Source: Dietzia sp032248695 (GTDB lineage: Bacteria > Actinomycetota > Actinomycetes > Mycobacteriales > Mycobacteriaceae). Taken from it: 64,000 bases of DNA. Below, one piece after another: positions 32,853 through 43,270 of this stretch (positions are counted from its first letter, which is position 1; every line of letters begins with the position of its first letter). The DNA lies in assembly GCF_032248695.1 (NCBI RefSeq), contig NZ_JAVHXC010000006.1, positions 124,001-188,000 of the forward strand. The letters run 5' to 3'. Position numbers and translations under genes: made by a program. Below the pieces are notes generated by a model, which saw only the letters and a program-made list of their open reading frames with translations, did no database searches and was not told the DNA's origin.

Positions 32853-33896
32853 TCAGCAGAGGGCGCGGAACCTCTCGACCAACTGCAGGCGCCCCGGGGC
32901 GTCCAGGGCCATGGGGACCACCGTGAGGGTGGTGGCACCGGCGGCGCGGAACGCCTCGACACGCTCGGCGACGTACCCGGCCGGGCCGATGAGCGAGACC
33001 GAGCGGACCAGCTCGTCGGGCACGGCCGCGGCGGCCTCGGCCTTCTTGCCGTCCAGGTACAGGTCCTGGATGAGCTCCGCCTCGGCCTCGTAGCCGTACC
33101 GGCGGGCCAGCTCGTTGTAGAAGTTCTTGCCGCGCGCGCCCATGCCACCGATGTAGAGGGCCAGGTGCGGCCGGACGAGGTCCAGGTAGAAGGGGACCTC
33201 GGACTCCTCGCAGATCGCCAGGGCGGGGCCGGCGTACACGTCGAGCTCGCCGAGCGACGGATCGCGCTTCGCCCTCCCCGCGGCCAGCGCGTCGCCCCAC
33301 GCGACGTGCGCCTTCTCCGGGTGGAAGAACAGCGGCTGCCAGCCGTTCGCGACCTCGGCGGCCAGCTCGACGTTCTTCGGCCCCAGGGCGGCCAGGACGA
33401 TCGGGATGTCCTCCCGCACCGGGTGGTTGATGAGCTTGAGGGGCTTGCCCAACCCGGTCCCCTGGTCGGCGGGCAGCGGGATCTGGTACTTCTTCCCGTC
33501 GTGGACGACCTTCTCGCGGCGCCACACCGTGCGGCAGATCTCGATGATCTCGCGCGTGCGGGCCAGCGGCGCGTCGTACTTCACCCCGTGGAACCCCTCC
33601 ACGACCTGCGGCCCGGAGGCGCCCAGGCCCAGGGTGAAGCGGCCGTCGGAGACGAAGTCCAGCCCGGCGGCGGTCATCGCGGTGAGGGTGGGCGTGCGCG
33701 TGTAGATCTGCAGGATCCCCGACGCGAGCTCCATCGTGGAGGTCTTGGCGGCGAGGTAACCGAGCTGGCTCACCGCGTCGAACGAGTACGCCTCCGGGAC
33801 GAACGCGATGTCCAGCCCCGCCCTCTCCAGGTCGGCGGCCTCCGCGGCCGTCTCGGCGAACCCGCCGCTGTAGTTCAGAGCCATCCCGATGCGCAT
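32853..33896 (-). CDS. LLM-class F420-dependent oxidoreductase
   Basis: A 347-residue luciferase-like TIM-barrel protein. Segments SDGRFTLGLGASGPQVVEGFHG, ARTREIIEICRTVWRRE and the PIVLAALGPKNVELAAEVANGW region are those of F420-dependent oxidoreductases of the Rv3520c type, which in M. tuberculosis lies in the cholesterol region. No KstR box is seen here. A TAGCGT hexamer on the minus strand (33904-33909) ends 7 nt before the ATG, suggesting a leaderless transcript. Convergent with glycerate kinase. Substrate unknown. Confidence 0.82.
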   Translation of the reverse strand: MRIGMALNYSGGFAETAAEAADLERAGLDIAFVPEAYSFDAVSQLGYLAAKTSTMELASGILQIYTRTPTLTAMTAAGLDFVSDGRFTLGLGASGPQVVEGFHGVKYDAPLARTREIIEICRTVWRREKVVHDGKKYQIPLPADQGTGLGKPLKLINHPVREDIPIVLAALGPKNVELAAEVANGWQPLFFHPEKAHVAWGDALAAGRAKRDPSLGELDVYAGPALAICEESEVPFYLDLVRPHLALYIGGMGARGKNFYNELARRYGYEAEAELIQDLYLDGKKAEAAAAVPDELVRSVSLIGPAGYVAERVEAFRAAGATTLTVVPMALDAPGRLQLVERFRALC

Positions 33897-33903
33897 GCGG
33901 GTC

Positions 33904-33909
33904 ACGCTA
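33904..33909 (-). promoter_or_regulatory. Candidate leaderless -10 element for the F420-type oxidoreductase
   Basis: TAGCGT on the minus strand, 7 nt before the ATG at 33896, with no Shine-Dalgarno. It overlaps the end of the upstream small membrane protein gene. Confidence 0.45.
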
Positions 33910-34251
33910 CCGGGATGTGGGCACACCTCTGACCACCACGTCGACCTCACCGCCGATGCGCACGAACACCCCGACCCGCCGCCGCAGCGGGGTGTCCGCG
34001 CGTTCGTACCCGACGAGCCGGTACCCGGCGTCGGCGGCGACGGCCAGGACCGTGGGCTCGGACAGGTCGACGTCCGAGGTGGGGACGACGACGAGGTCCG
34101 CACCACCGAGCATCCGGGCCAGCCGCAGGGCGCGCGTGCGCTCGTCCCCCCGGCGCCGCCACCACCGGCGCACGGCCACCACCGCGGCGGCGATCCCCCA
34201 CGCGAGCAGCGGGAGCAGCGCCGTCAGCGTGAGCGCCCAGCCGGGGCTCAC
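33907..34251 (-). CDS. Small membrane protein, unknown function
   Basis: A 114-residue protein with one N-terminal membrane segment (about residues 5-27, ALTLTALLPLLAWGIAAAVVAV) followed by a basic RRWWRRRGDER stretch and a soluble domain. GTG start at 34251 overlaps the stop of the preceding small gene (GTGA). No family recognised. Confidence 0.6.
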   Translation of the reverse strand: MSPGWALTLTALLPLLAWGIAAAVVAVRRWWRRRGDERTRALRLARMLGGADLVVVPTSDVDLSEPTVLAVAADAGYRLVGYERADTPLRRRVGVFVRIGGEVDVVVRGVPTSR

Positions 34252-34538
34252 CGCCCGTCCCCCGCCGGGTGCGCGCCCCGGCCGCGGACGAAGTGCATCG
34301 GCTCGAGCCACGGGCCACGCTGCACCAGAGCCCGCGGGCCCCCGACCGGTTCCCACCCCCTGCTCCGGGCCGCCGCGTAGACGACCGACCTCGGCAACCG
34401 CAGCTCCCACGGGCGGAGGACCACCTCGTCGTCGTCGCCCTCGAGCCTCGACGCGAGCACACGGGCGCGCCGGGCGTGCCGGTCCCGGTACGCCCGCACC
34501 ACGCCGCGGACCCGCTCGCCGGGGTCGATTTTCCGCAT
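34248..34538 (-). CDS. Small DUF-type cytoplasmic protein, unknown function
   Basis: A 96-residue basic soluble protein (MRKIDPGERV... with LRPWELRLPRSVVYAAARSRG in the middle). No domain recognised. Divergent from treS; the ATG at 34538 is 7 nt after a TACGAT hexamer and lacks a Shine-Dalgarno. Coupled to the downstream membrane protein gene by a GTGA overlap. Confidence 0.6.
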   Translation of the reverse strand: MRKIDPGERVRGVVRAYRDRHARRARVLASRLEGDDDEVVLRPWELRLPRSVVYAAARSRGWEPVGGPRALVQRGPWLEPMHFVRGRGAHPAGDGR

Positions 34539-34545
34539 GCACCGG

Positions 34546-34565
34546 ATCGTACGGGGCCGTAGGCT
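34546..34565. promoter_or_regulatory. Back-to-back candidate leaderless promoters (small gene pair / treS)
   Basis: On the minus strand TACGAT (34546-34551) ends 7 nt before the ATG at 34538; on the plus strand TAGGCT (34560-34565) ends 7 nt before the treS ATG at 34573. Only 34 bp separates the two start codons, so the divergent promoters overlap and neither mRNA would have a 5' leader. Confidence 0.55.
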
Positions 34566-34572
34566 CGCCCAC

Positions 34573-36383
<1,811 letters not shown>

Positions 36384-36387
<4 letters not shown>

Positions 36388-37775
36388 GCATCACCCCGGT
36401 CGACGACACCACCCTGGCCCGGCTCCTCACCGACTGGCTGCCCGAACAGCGCTGGTTCGCCGGCAAGGGGCTCGAGCTGACCGGCGTGCGGGTCACCCGG
36501 CGGGCCGTCATGCTCGACGATCCCGAGGTCCTCGTGGAGCACCTGCTCGTGGACCTCGAGGTGGACGGCCGCCCCCAGCGCTACCAGGTGCCCATCGCCA
36601 CCGCCCACGAACTCCCCGGTGACCGCCGCGCGTTCCCGCTGACCCCCGAGGGCGCCACCCCGGTGGTCTACGACGGGCTGCGTGACCCCCGCGGCACCGC
36701 GTCGCTGCTGCGCCACCTCGGCGAGCAGGCCGAGGTCGGGGGTCTGCGTTTCCGTCTCGCCGGCGACGCGGGCGTGCCCGAACCCACGTGGGGGCGGCTG
36801 CTCGAGGGCGAGCAGTCCAACTCCTCGCTCGTGTTCGGCGACGACCTCATGGTCAAGCTGTTCCGTCTGGTCCAGCCGGGGGTCAACCCCGACGTGGAGC
36901 TCCACGCCGCGCTGGCCGACCGGGACTGCCCGGCCGTGGCGCCGCTGCGGGGCTGGGTGGAACTGCGCGAGGACGGCGACGACGACGGGGTGGGCGAGGC
37001 CGGGGCCGGGCCCACCACGCTGGCCATGGCCCAGGAGTTCATGGCGGGCGCGGCCGACGGGTGGGCCATGGCCACGGCGAGCGTGCGGGACCTGTTCGCC
37101 GAGGCCGACCTCCTGGCCGAGGAGGTGGGCACCGACTTCGCCGACGAGGCCCGTCGGCTCGGCGCGGCGGTGGCGCAGGTGCACGAGGACCTCGCGGCCG
37201 CGACGGGCGTGACGGCCCGGGACGGCACCGACCTCGTGGCCTCGATGCGGGCGCGGCTGGACGCGGCGATCTCCGAGGTGCCGGACCTGGCGCCGTTCGC
37301 CGACGCGGCCCGTGCGGTGTTCGACGAGGTCGCCGGTTCCGGGCCCGTGCGGGTCCACCGCATCCACGGGGACCTGCACCTCGGGCAGACCCTGCGGGCG
37401 CCGGATCGCTGGATCGTGATCGACTTCGAGGGCGAGCCCGCCGCGCCGCTGGCCGAGCGGCGGGTGCCGGACTCGCCGGCCCGCGACGTGGCGGGCATCC
37501 TGCGCAGTCTCGACTACGCGGCCCAGCACACGCTCGTCGGCGTGGAGGACCGCCAGTTGCGCTTCCGGGCCCGCGAGTGGCGGGACCGCAACGTGGACGC
37601 CTTCTGCTCGGGGTACGCCGAGGTCAGCGACTCCGACCCCCGGGACACCGGCGCCCTGCTGCGGGCGTACACGCTGGACAAGGCCCTGTACGAGGTGGTC
37701 TACGAGTCGCGCAACCGCCCCGGGTGGGTGCCGGTGCCGATGGGCGCGGTGGAGCGCATCCTCGCCGAACGATGA
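36384..37775 (+). CDS. mak: Mak, maltokinase
   Basis: A 463-residue aminoglycoside-phosphotransferase-fold kinase. N-terminal LPEQRWFAGKG, Brenner-type RIHGDLHLGQTL with the catalytic Asp, and VIDFEGEPAAPLAERR with the metal-binding Asp are the maltokinase signatures. It makes maltose-1-phosphate from maltose and ATP. Overlapping the treS stop (ATGA) fits the known TreS-Mak complex. It is followed by a hairpin terminator. Confidence 0.93.
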
Positions 37776-37778
37776 CCG

Positions 37779-37808
37779 CGGCCGGGCCCGCTGCTGCGGA
37801 CCCGGCCG
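37779..37808 (+). terminator. Terminator after treS-mak
   Basis: Stem CGGCCGGGCCCG (37779-37790) with CGGACCCGGCCG (37797-37808), one mismatch, 6-nt loop; starts 4 nt after the mak stop and lies between convergent genes. Confidence 0.7.
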
Positions 37809-37830
37809 GGTGAGGCGTCGCGGTGCGACG

Positions 37831-39483
37831 TCAGTCGGTCGAGATCGTCTCCTTGGCCCACTTGTAGTCGGCCTTGCCCGCGGGCGAACGGCGGATCTCG
37901 GGGACGTCCACGATCACCTTGGGGACCTTGTAGTTGGCCAGGGACTCGCGCAGGAACGCGGCGAGCTCCTCGTACTCGGCGTGCTGGCCCTCGCGGAAGG
38001 ACACGACGGCGGCGACCTTCTGGCCGAACCGCGGGTCGGGGGCGCCGGCGACCAGCGCGTCGTGGACGGCCGGGTGCGCCTTGAGCGCCTGCTCGACCTC
38101 CTCCGGGAACACCTTCTCGCCGCCGGTGTTGATGCAGCCGGAGCCGCGGCCGAGGAACACGATGGTGCCGTCCTCGCGGAGCTGGCCCATGTCACCGAGC
38201 ACCGCGACCCGCTGACCGTCGACCTCGGGGAAGGTCTTGGCGGTCTTCTCAGGGTCGTTCCAGTAGCCGAGCGGAACGTGGCCGCGGCGGACGATGTACC
38301 CGATCACGTCGGAGCCCGGCTCGACCGGCTGGTTGGACTCGTCGATGAGGCCGAGGCGCGGGGAGGGCGCCAGCAGCATCTCGCCGTCCTCGTTGAGGTT
38401 CATCTCGCCGTCGTTGCCCGTCTCGGAGGCGCCGAAGTTGTCGCGGATGATGATGTTGGGGAACGCCTCGTGCAGGCGGTCGCGCGAGGGCTTGGACCAG
38501 ATGCCGCCGCCGGAGGCGACCATGAACAGCGCGCTGAAGTCCTTGGTCTTGTTGGCCTCGAGCAGCGCGTCGGTGATGGGCACGCCCATGCCGTCGCCCA
38601 CGAACACGAGCATCTGCGCCTTGTACTCGGCGAGCGCGTCGACGATCGCCTCCGGGTTGAAGTCCCGGAACATGATGAGGTGGCCACCCAGGTTGACGAA
38701 GGTCAGCAGAGTGAACAGGCCCGCGCCGTGCATGAGCGGGGCGGAGATGACGATGCGGAACCCGCCCTCGGGCGAGACGTTGTCCGCGACCTCCTGCGGG
38801 CTGTGCCGCTTGTCGCCGTAGGGGTTACCGCCCGACAGGCACGCGTAGTAGTAGTCCGACATCTTCCACTGGACGCCCTTGGGGAACCCGGTGGTGCCGC
38901 CGGTGTAGACGATCCAGTGGTCGTCACCGCGGGCGGGCTCGAAGTCGCGCTCCGCCGACTGCGCCGGCAGCTCGGCGTCGACGTCCACCAGGGTGAGCCC
39001 GGCGGCCTCACACGCGTCGGCGAGGACCTGCTGGACGCCGCCCACGGCGAGCACGGTCCTGGTCGCGGTCAGCTGGGGCACGGCCGCGGCCATCGTCTCG
39101 GCGAACTCGGCGTCCACCAGCACGGCGACCGACTGCGAGTCGTTGAACAGGTAGACGAGCTCCGCCGGGGTGTAGCGGTAGTTGACGTTGATCCCGGCCA
39201 CGCGGATCTTCTTGGAGGCGACGATGGCGGCGAGGTGCTCCGCGCTGTTCTTCATGTACAGCGCCACGTGGCTGCGCGGCTCCGCGCCGTGGGCCTTGAG
39301 CAGGTGACCCAGCCGGTTGGCGAGATCGTCGATCTGCCGGTACGTGTGATCGACGCCGTCCATGGTGAGCAGGAGGTTGTCCGGGATCTTGTCGACCACG
39401 GCCTCGAACACGGCGGCCTCGTTCATGTCCGGATTGGTTCCGGCGAGGGGGTCGGTGGACTGAGCGGCAACGGCGTCGGTCAT
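37831..39483 (-). CDS. fadD19: Steroid side-chain acyl-CoA synthetase, FadD19-type
   Basis: A 550-residue ANL ligase with YTGGTTGFPKGVQWK (P-loop), FGASETGNDGEM, LGDMGQLREDGTIVFLGRG and the C-terminal SPAGKADYKWAKE holding the catalytic Lys. The TGGTTGFPKGV form and the ending are characteristic of FadD19/FadD17, which activate C5/C3 steroid side chains. Imperfect and perfect KstR boxes lie in the divergent promoter region. FadD17 is the alternative; the length (about 550) favours FadD19. Confidence 0.78.
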   Translation of the reverse strand: MTDAVAAQSTDPLAGTNPDMNEAAVFEAVVDKIPDNLLLTMDGVDHTYRQIDDLANRLGHLLKAHGAEPRSHVALYMKNSAEHLAAIVASKKIRVAGINVNYRYTPAELVYLFNDSQSVAVLVDAEFAETMAAAVPQLTATRTVLAVGGVQQVLADACEAAGLTLVDVDAELPAQSAERDFEPARGDDHWIVYTGGTTGFPKGVQWKMSDYYYACLSGGNPYGDKRHSPQEVADNVSPEGGFRIVISAPLMHGAGLFTLLTFVNLGGHLIMFRDFNPEAIVDALAEYKAQMLVFVGDGMGVPITDALLEANKTKDFSALFMVASGGGIWSKPSRDRLHEAFPNIIIRDNFGASETGNDGEMNLNEDGEMLLAPSPRLGLIDESNQPVEPGSDVIGYIVRRGHVPLGYWNDPEKTAKTFPEVDGQRVAVLGDMGQLREDGTIVFLGRGSGCINTGGEKVFPEEVEQALKAHPAVHDALVAGAPDPRFGQKVAAVVSFREGQHAEYEELAAFLRESLANYKVPKVIVDVPEIRRSPAGKADYKWAKETISTD

Positions 39484-39534
39484 CGGGGCTGGTCCTTAAA
39501 GGGCGGGGGTGTGTGTCTGCTCTCACATTGTGGC

Positions 39535-39548
39535 CTGAACTTGTTCTC
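39535..39548. promoter_or_regulatory. Imperfect KstR-like site upstream of fadD
   Basis: CTGAACTTGTTCTC keeps the AACNNGTT core but lacks the outer T and A. It lies 51 bp upstream of the fadD start. Confidence 0.5.
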
Positions 39549-39589
39549 ATGTCCAGACCAGCGGCTGAGCAGCGCTAATCGCGGATAAC

Positions 39590-39603
39590 TGTAACAAGTT
39601 CCA
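39590..39603. promoter_or_regulatory. KstR operator in the fadD/esterase divergent region
   Basis: TGTAACAAGTTCCA matches TNNAACNNGTTNNA perfectly. It lies 66 bp before the esterase start and 106 bp before fadD. Confidence 0.82.
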
Positions 39604-39657
39604 GGATCAGACATACCCTCGGGCACGGTGAGGGGTGACCCACGTCGGTCAAGCGTC

Positions 39658-39663
39658 TACATT
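39658..39663 (+). promoter_or_regulatory. Candidate leaderless -10 element for the esterase
   Basis: TACATT ends 6 nt before the ATG at 39670, with no Shine-Dalgarno sequence. Confidence 0.5.
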
Positions 39664-39669
39664 GCGCAC

Positions 39670-40749
39670 ATGAGCGGAACACGGCCCCGTCACCCCGGCC
39701 CGCCGTACGACGGCGGCCTGAGACTGCCTCGCTCGACCGGGTCCGGCGACGTCCCCCGCGACGGCCGCCGGTCGTCCGAGCCGGAGGCCGACCGCCCGTC
39801 CCGGCGGGGCCCCGTCCTCCAGGGCCCGGCCCGGCAGGGCACCCTGCGCTCCCGCGGGCTCGCCGAGGCGTTGCGCGTGTTCGTGCGGCCGGCACTGGAC
39901 CGGATGCCCGCGACCGACGCCTCGCTCGGCAGGCTCCGCACCCTCACCTCGGGCGCCGGGCGCGCGGCCGCCCTGGAGAGCACGAACGACTGGTCGTCCG
40001 ACGGGCCGGTGCCCGGACTGTGGGTCGGACGGAAGCGGTTCTTCGACTCCGACACCGTGATCTACCACATCCACGGCGGCGGCTTCACGTTCGGATCGCC
40101 CTGGTCACACAAGGCGCTGGCCTCGCGGATCGCGAGCGAGACCGGCGTCCCGGTGTTCCTGCCCGACTACCGTCTCGCCCCCGAGCACCCGCACCCCGCG
40201 GCGACCGAGGACACCATCGCCGGGTGGGACTGGTTGACCGAGATGGGCTTCCCGCCGGAGAACATCGTGGTGGCGGGGGACTCGGCCGGGGGCAACCTGG
40301 CGATGCAGCTCGTGGCCCACCTCGAACGGACGGGGGCCCCGATGCCGGCGGGCGTCGTCCTGCTCTCGCCGTGGATCGACCTGGACTTCACGGACATGTC
40401 CGCGCGGGACCGGGAGCGCAAGGACCCGTTCCTCGCGCTGGGGCTGGCGGAGCTGTGCCGGCGGCAGTACGCGCCCGGCGTGGACCCCTCGGACCCGGCG
40501 ATCTCCCCGATCAACTACGAGCCGTCGCCGGCCTGGCCGCCGTTCCTCATCCAGTGCGGGGGCCAGGAGATCTTCCGCGGCGGGATCGAACAAATGGCGG
40601 AGAACTTCGCCGAGCACGGCGTCCGGCACGAGTTCCAGCTGTGGCCCGACCAGTTCCACGTGTTCCAGGTGTTCCACCCGCTGGTGCCCGAGGCGCGCGT
40701 GGCGGTGCGTGACATCGGCTCGTTCGTGCGGGGCTGCCTCCGCGGCTGA
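39670..40749 (+). CDS. Alpha/beta hydrolase fold-3 (HSL-type) esterase
   Basis: A 359-residue hormone-sensitive-lipase-type esterase: oxyanion motif HIHGGGFTFGSP (near residue 136), nucleophile elbow GDSAGGNLAMQ (near 202), and late Asp and His (FHVFQVF). About 70 disordered N-terminal residues precede the domain. A KstR box upstream suggests it releases a steroid or lipid ester, perhaps cholesteryl esters feeding the fadD product. Convergent with mpaB. Confidence 0.85.
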   Translation: MSGTRPRHPGPPYDGGLRLPRSTGSGDVPRDGRRSSEPEADRPSRRGPVLQGPARQGTLRSRGLAEALRVFVRPALDRMPATDASLGRLRTLTSGAGRAAALESTNDWSSDGPVPGLWVGRKRFFDSDTVIYHIHGGGFTFGSPWSHKALASRIASETGVPVFLPDYRLAPEHPHPAATEDTIAGWDWLTEMGFPPENIVVAGDSAGGNLAMQLVAHLERTGAPMPAGVVLLSPWIDLDFTDMSARDRERKDPFLALGLAELCRRQYAPGVDPSDPAISPINYEPSPAWPPFLIQCGGQEIFRGGIEQMAENFAEHGVRHEFQLWPDQFHVFQVFHPLVPEARVAVRDIGSFVRGCLRG

Positions 40750-40767
40750 GCGGGCGCCCGGCCCGGG

Positions 40768-41598
40768 TCAGGCGTGCGCGGCCACGGATTTCCGCGACGC
40801 CCGCAGCAGCAGGTCCTTGGGCAGTTCGCGGATCCTCCGCGGCGTCCGGCGGTGCAGCCGCGCGCCGACCGCCATGAGCCTGGCGAACCGGCGCTCGTCA
40901 GCCGGGCTCCACGCGAAGCCGTACGCGTCACGCAACTGCGCCGGGAGCAACCCGATGGTGACGAAGCGCAGGAGACGGAACACCGGCCGGACGGGCAGCG
41001 GATGCCCCGAGGGGTCCAGCAGCCGGGCGCCGTAGTCGCGGACCCGCTCGTCGATCCGGATCCCGTCCAGGGTCCGGGCGACATAGGCGTCATAGGCGGC
41101 GCGGTCGGCCGGCCACGCCTCCGGCGGCACCTGTAGCGAGGTGCCGTAGGTCTGGAACTCGCGGTACAGACGCTCCGCCGCCGCGTCGTCCAACGGTCCG
41201 AACATGCGCTGCCACATGTCCCGGCCGCCGTAGTACATGCACCCGGCCACCCAGAGCTGCAGCTCGGGGTCGAAGGCCGAGTACCCGACCTCGGCCCCGG
41301 GCGACGACCGGACGGGCCGGTGGGCGCGGTTGACCATGCGGATGACGGCCTCCCGCTCGGCCGGGGTGCCGAACGCCACGAGGTAGATGTAGGCGGTGGT
41401 GTTGCGGAACCGGCCGACCGGGTCGCGGAGCGCCCTGCTGTGGTCGGCCACCCCGTGCCCGACCGGCCGCAGGGCGATCTCCATGAGGAAGCGCCGGGGC
41501 GCCCCGACGAGGAACGCGGCGTCCCCCACGACGTCGTGGAGGGTGGGGCCGCGGACCTCCCCGGGGGCGGGGGCGGAGGCCGGGCTGAGGGTGGTCAT
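40768..41598 (-). CDS. MpaB/DUF2236-family oxygenase-like protein
   Basis: A 276-residue protein of the DUF2236/MpaB family: HDVVGDAAFLVGAPRRFLMEIA, a GHGVADHS His segment near residue 48, the NTTAYIYLVAFGT segment and WVAGCMYYGGRDMWQRMF. The family includes mycophenolate oxygenase MpaB and the rubber oxygenase Lcp, heme proteins. Substrate unknown. The promoter contains a perfect 16-bp palindrome right before the -10-like TATGGT. It follows ltp2 but has its own start signals. Confidence 0.8.
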   Translation of the reverse strand: MTTLSPASAPAPGEVRGPTLHDVVGDAAFLVGAPRRFLMEIALRPVGHGVADHSRALRDPVGRFRNTTAYIYLVAFGTPAEREAVIRMVNRAHRPVRSSPGAEVGYSAFDPELQLWVAGCMYYGGRDMWQRMFGPLDDAAAERLYREFQTYGTSLQVPPEAWPADRAAYDAYVARTLDGIRIDERVRDYGARLLDPSGHPLPVRPVFRLLRFVTIGLLPAQLRDAYGFAWSPADERRFARLMAVGARLHRRTPRRIRELPKDLLLRASRKSVAAHA

Positions 41599-41604
41599 GG
41601 GACC

Positions 41605-41610
41605 ACCATA
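41605..41610 (-). promoter_or_regulatory. Candidate leaderless -10 element for mpaB-like gene
   Basis: TATGGT on the minus strand ends 6 nt before the ATG at 41598, with no Shine-Dalgarno; the palindrome at 41616-41631 would cover the spacer region. Confidence 0.5.
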
Positions 41611-41615
41611 GCCCG

Positions 41616-41631
41616 ATCACATATATGTGAT
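41616..41631. promoter_or_regulatory. Perfect 16-bp palindrome, operator of the mpaB-like gene
   Basis: ATCACATATATGTGAT is fully symmetric and unusually AT-rich for this genome. It lies 18-33 bp upstream of the mpaB-like start, between the -10 and -35 regions, the classic place for repressor binding. The regulator is not identified in the window. Confidence 0.7.
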
Positions 41632-41651
41632 GTGCGTTCCCGCGGAGTCGC

Positions 41652-42824
41652 TCAGACGGTGAGGACGAGCCCGGAGGTGGGCACGCCGGTGCCGGCGGTG
41701 ACGAGCAGCTTCTCCGCGCCCGGCACCTGGTTGACCGAGTCGCCGCGCAGCTGGCGCACGCCCTCGGCGATGCCGTTCATCCCGTGGATGTACGCCTCGC
41801 CCAGCTGGCCGCCGTGGGTGTTCAGCGGCAGCCGGCCGCCCACCTCGAGTGCGCCGGGCTCGCGGACGAAGTCCTTGGCCTCGCCACGCCCGCAGAAGCC
41901 CAGCTCCTCGAGCTGCATGAGGACGTACGGGGTGAAGTGGTCGTACAGCACCGCCATGTCCATGTCCTCGGGCCGCAGGCCGGACTGGTTCCACAGCTGG
42001 TCGCCCACGATCCCCATCTCCGGCAGTCCCGCGAGCTCGGGGCGGTAGTACGAGGTCATGATGTACTGATCCGGCCCGGAACCCGACGCCGCCGCAGCGA
42101 TCGAGACCGGCGTGTGCGGCAGGTCGCGGGCCCGCTCGGGCGTGGTCACGACGATCGCCTGGCCGCCGTCCGACTCCTGGCAGCAGTCCAGCAGGTGCAG
42201 CGGCTCGGCGATGTAGCGCGAGGCCTGGTGCTCCTCCAGCGTGATGGGCTTGCCGTGGAAGAACGCCGCCGGGTTGACCGCGGCGTGCTTGCGGTCCACC
42301 ACCGCGACGCGACCGAAGTCCTCGCTCGTGGCGCCGTACTCGTGCATGTACCGCTGCGCGACCATCGCCACGAAGCCGGCCGGGGTGGACAGGCCGTGCG
42401 GGTAGGAGAACGCGTTGTCCGTGCCCGAGGAGTTGACCTGGTGCACCAGCGCCGAGTTGACCTGGCCGAACCGCATCCCGGAGCGCTCGTTGAACGCTCG
42501 GTAGCAGACCACGACCTCCGCGACACCCGTCGCGACGGCCATCGCCGCCTGCTGCACGGTCGCGCACGCGGCGCCGCCGCCGTAGTGGATGCGGGAGAAG
42601 AAGTTCAGGTGCCCGATCCCGGCGGCGCGGGCCACGGCGATCTCGGTGTTGGTGTCCATGGTGAACGACACCAGGCCGTCCACGTCCGAGGGCTCGAGCC
42701 CGGCGTCCGCCACGGCGGCCTGCACGGCCTCGGCGGCGAGCCGCAGCTCGGAGCGTCCGGAGTCCTTGGAGAAGTCGGTGGCACCGATCCCGACGATCGA
42801 CGCCTTGTCCGCGAGGGAGCTCAC
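41652..42824 (-). CDS. ltp2: Ltp2, side-chain retro-aldolase (thiolase fold)
   Basis: A 390-residue SCP2-thiolase-like protein without the usual thiolase Cys nucleophile arrangement; segments FSRIHYGGGAACATVQQAA and NQSGLRPEDMDMAVLYDHFTPY are those of Ltp2. Known Ltp2 cleaves the C17-hydroxy-propionyl-CoA steroid ester into androstenedione-type 17-ketone and propionyl-CoA and works with the ChsH2 DUF35 domain. GTG start at 42824 overlaps the chsH1 stop (GTGA). Order chsH2-chsH1-ltp2 is as in M. tuberculosis. Confidence 0.9.
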   Translation of the reverse strand: MSSLADKASIVGIGATDFSKDSGRSELRLAAEAVQAAVADAGLEPSDVDGLVSFTMDTNTEIAVARAAGIGHLNFFSRIHYGGGAACATVQQAAMAVATGVAEVVVCYRAFNERSGMRFGQVNSALVHQVNSSGTDNAFSYPHGLSTPAGFVAMVAQRYMHEYGATSEDFGRVAVVDRKHAAVNPAAFFHGKPITLEEHQASRYIAEPLHLLDCCQESDGGQAIVVTTPERARDLPHTPVSIAAAASGSGPDQYIMTSYYRPELAGLPEMGIVGDQLWNQSGLRPEDMDMAVLYDHFTPYVLMQLEELGFCGRGEAKDFVREPGALEVGGRLPLNTHGGQLGEAYIHGMNGIAEGVRQLRGDSVNQVPGAEKLLVTAGTGVPTSGLVLTV

Positions 42825-43270
42825 TGCGGGTCTCCGTTCATGTAGAGGGTCGCCGTCGAGGTGACGTGCGCGCCCAGCGAGTCGGTGCCGACGATCTTCA
42901 CCGTGACCAGCCCGTCGTCGGCGACGTCCGTGACCTCGCCGGTGAGGGTCAGCGTGTCGTAGGCGTACCAGGGCACGCCCAGGCGCAGCTTGATGGAGGT
43001 GATGCGCGCGCGCTGGCCAGCCCAGTCGGTGACGAAGCGCTGCACCAGACCGGTGTCGGTGAGGATGTTGACGAAGATGTCCTTGGACCCCTTGGCGTGG
43101 GCCAGGTCGCGGTCGTGGTGGACGTCCTGGAAGTCCCGGGTCGCCAGGGCGGAGGCCACGATGAACGTCGGCGTCCCCTCGATGGTCAGCTCGGGCAGCC
43201 GGTCCCCCACCCGCGCGGCGGGCGGCTCGGCGGGGCAGATCACGTCGGTCACTGCACTGTTCTCGCTCAC
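42821..43270 (-). CDS. chsH1: ChsH1, MaoC-like hydratase small subunit
   Basis: A 149-residue single-hotdog MaoC-like protein. The catalytic D-x4-H-type segment TRDFQDVHHDRDLA is near residue 48, as expected for the catalytic subunit of the ChsH1-ChsH2 hydratase, which hydrates the C17 propenoyl-CoA side chain. GTG start overlaps the chsH2 stop (GTGA), and its stop overlaps ltp2. Confidence 0.9.
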   Translation of the reverse strand: MSENSAVTDVICPAEPPAARVGDRLPELTIEGTPTFIVASALATRDFQDVHHDRDLAHAKGSKDIFVNILTDTGLVQRFVTDWAGQRARITSIKLRLGVPWYAYDTLTLTGEVTDVADDGLVTVKIVGTDSLGAHVTSTATLYMNGDPQ

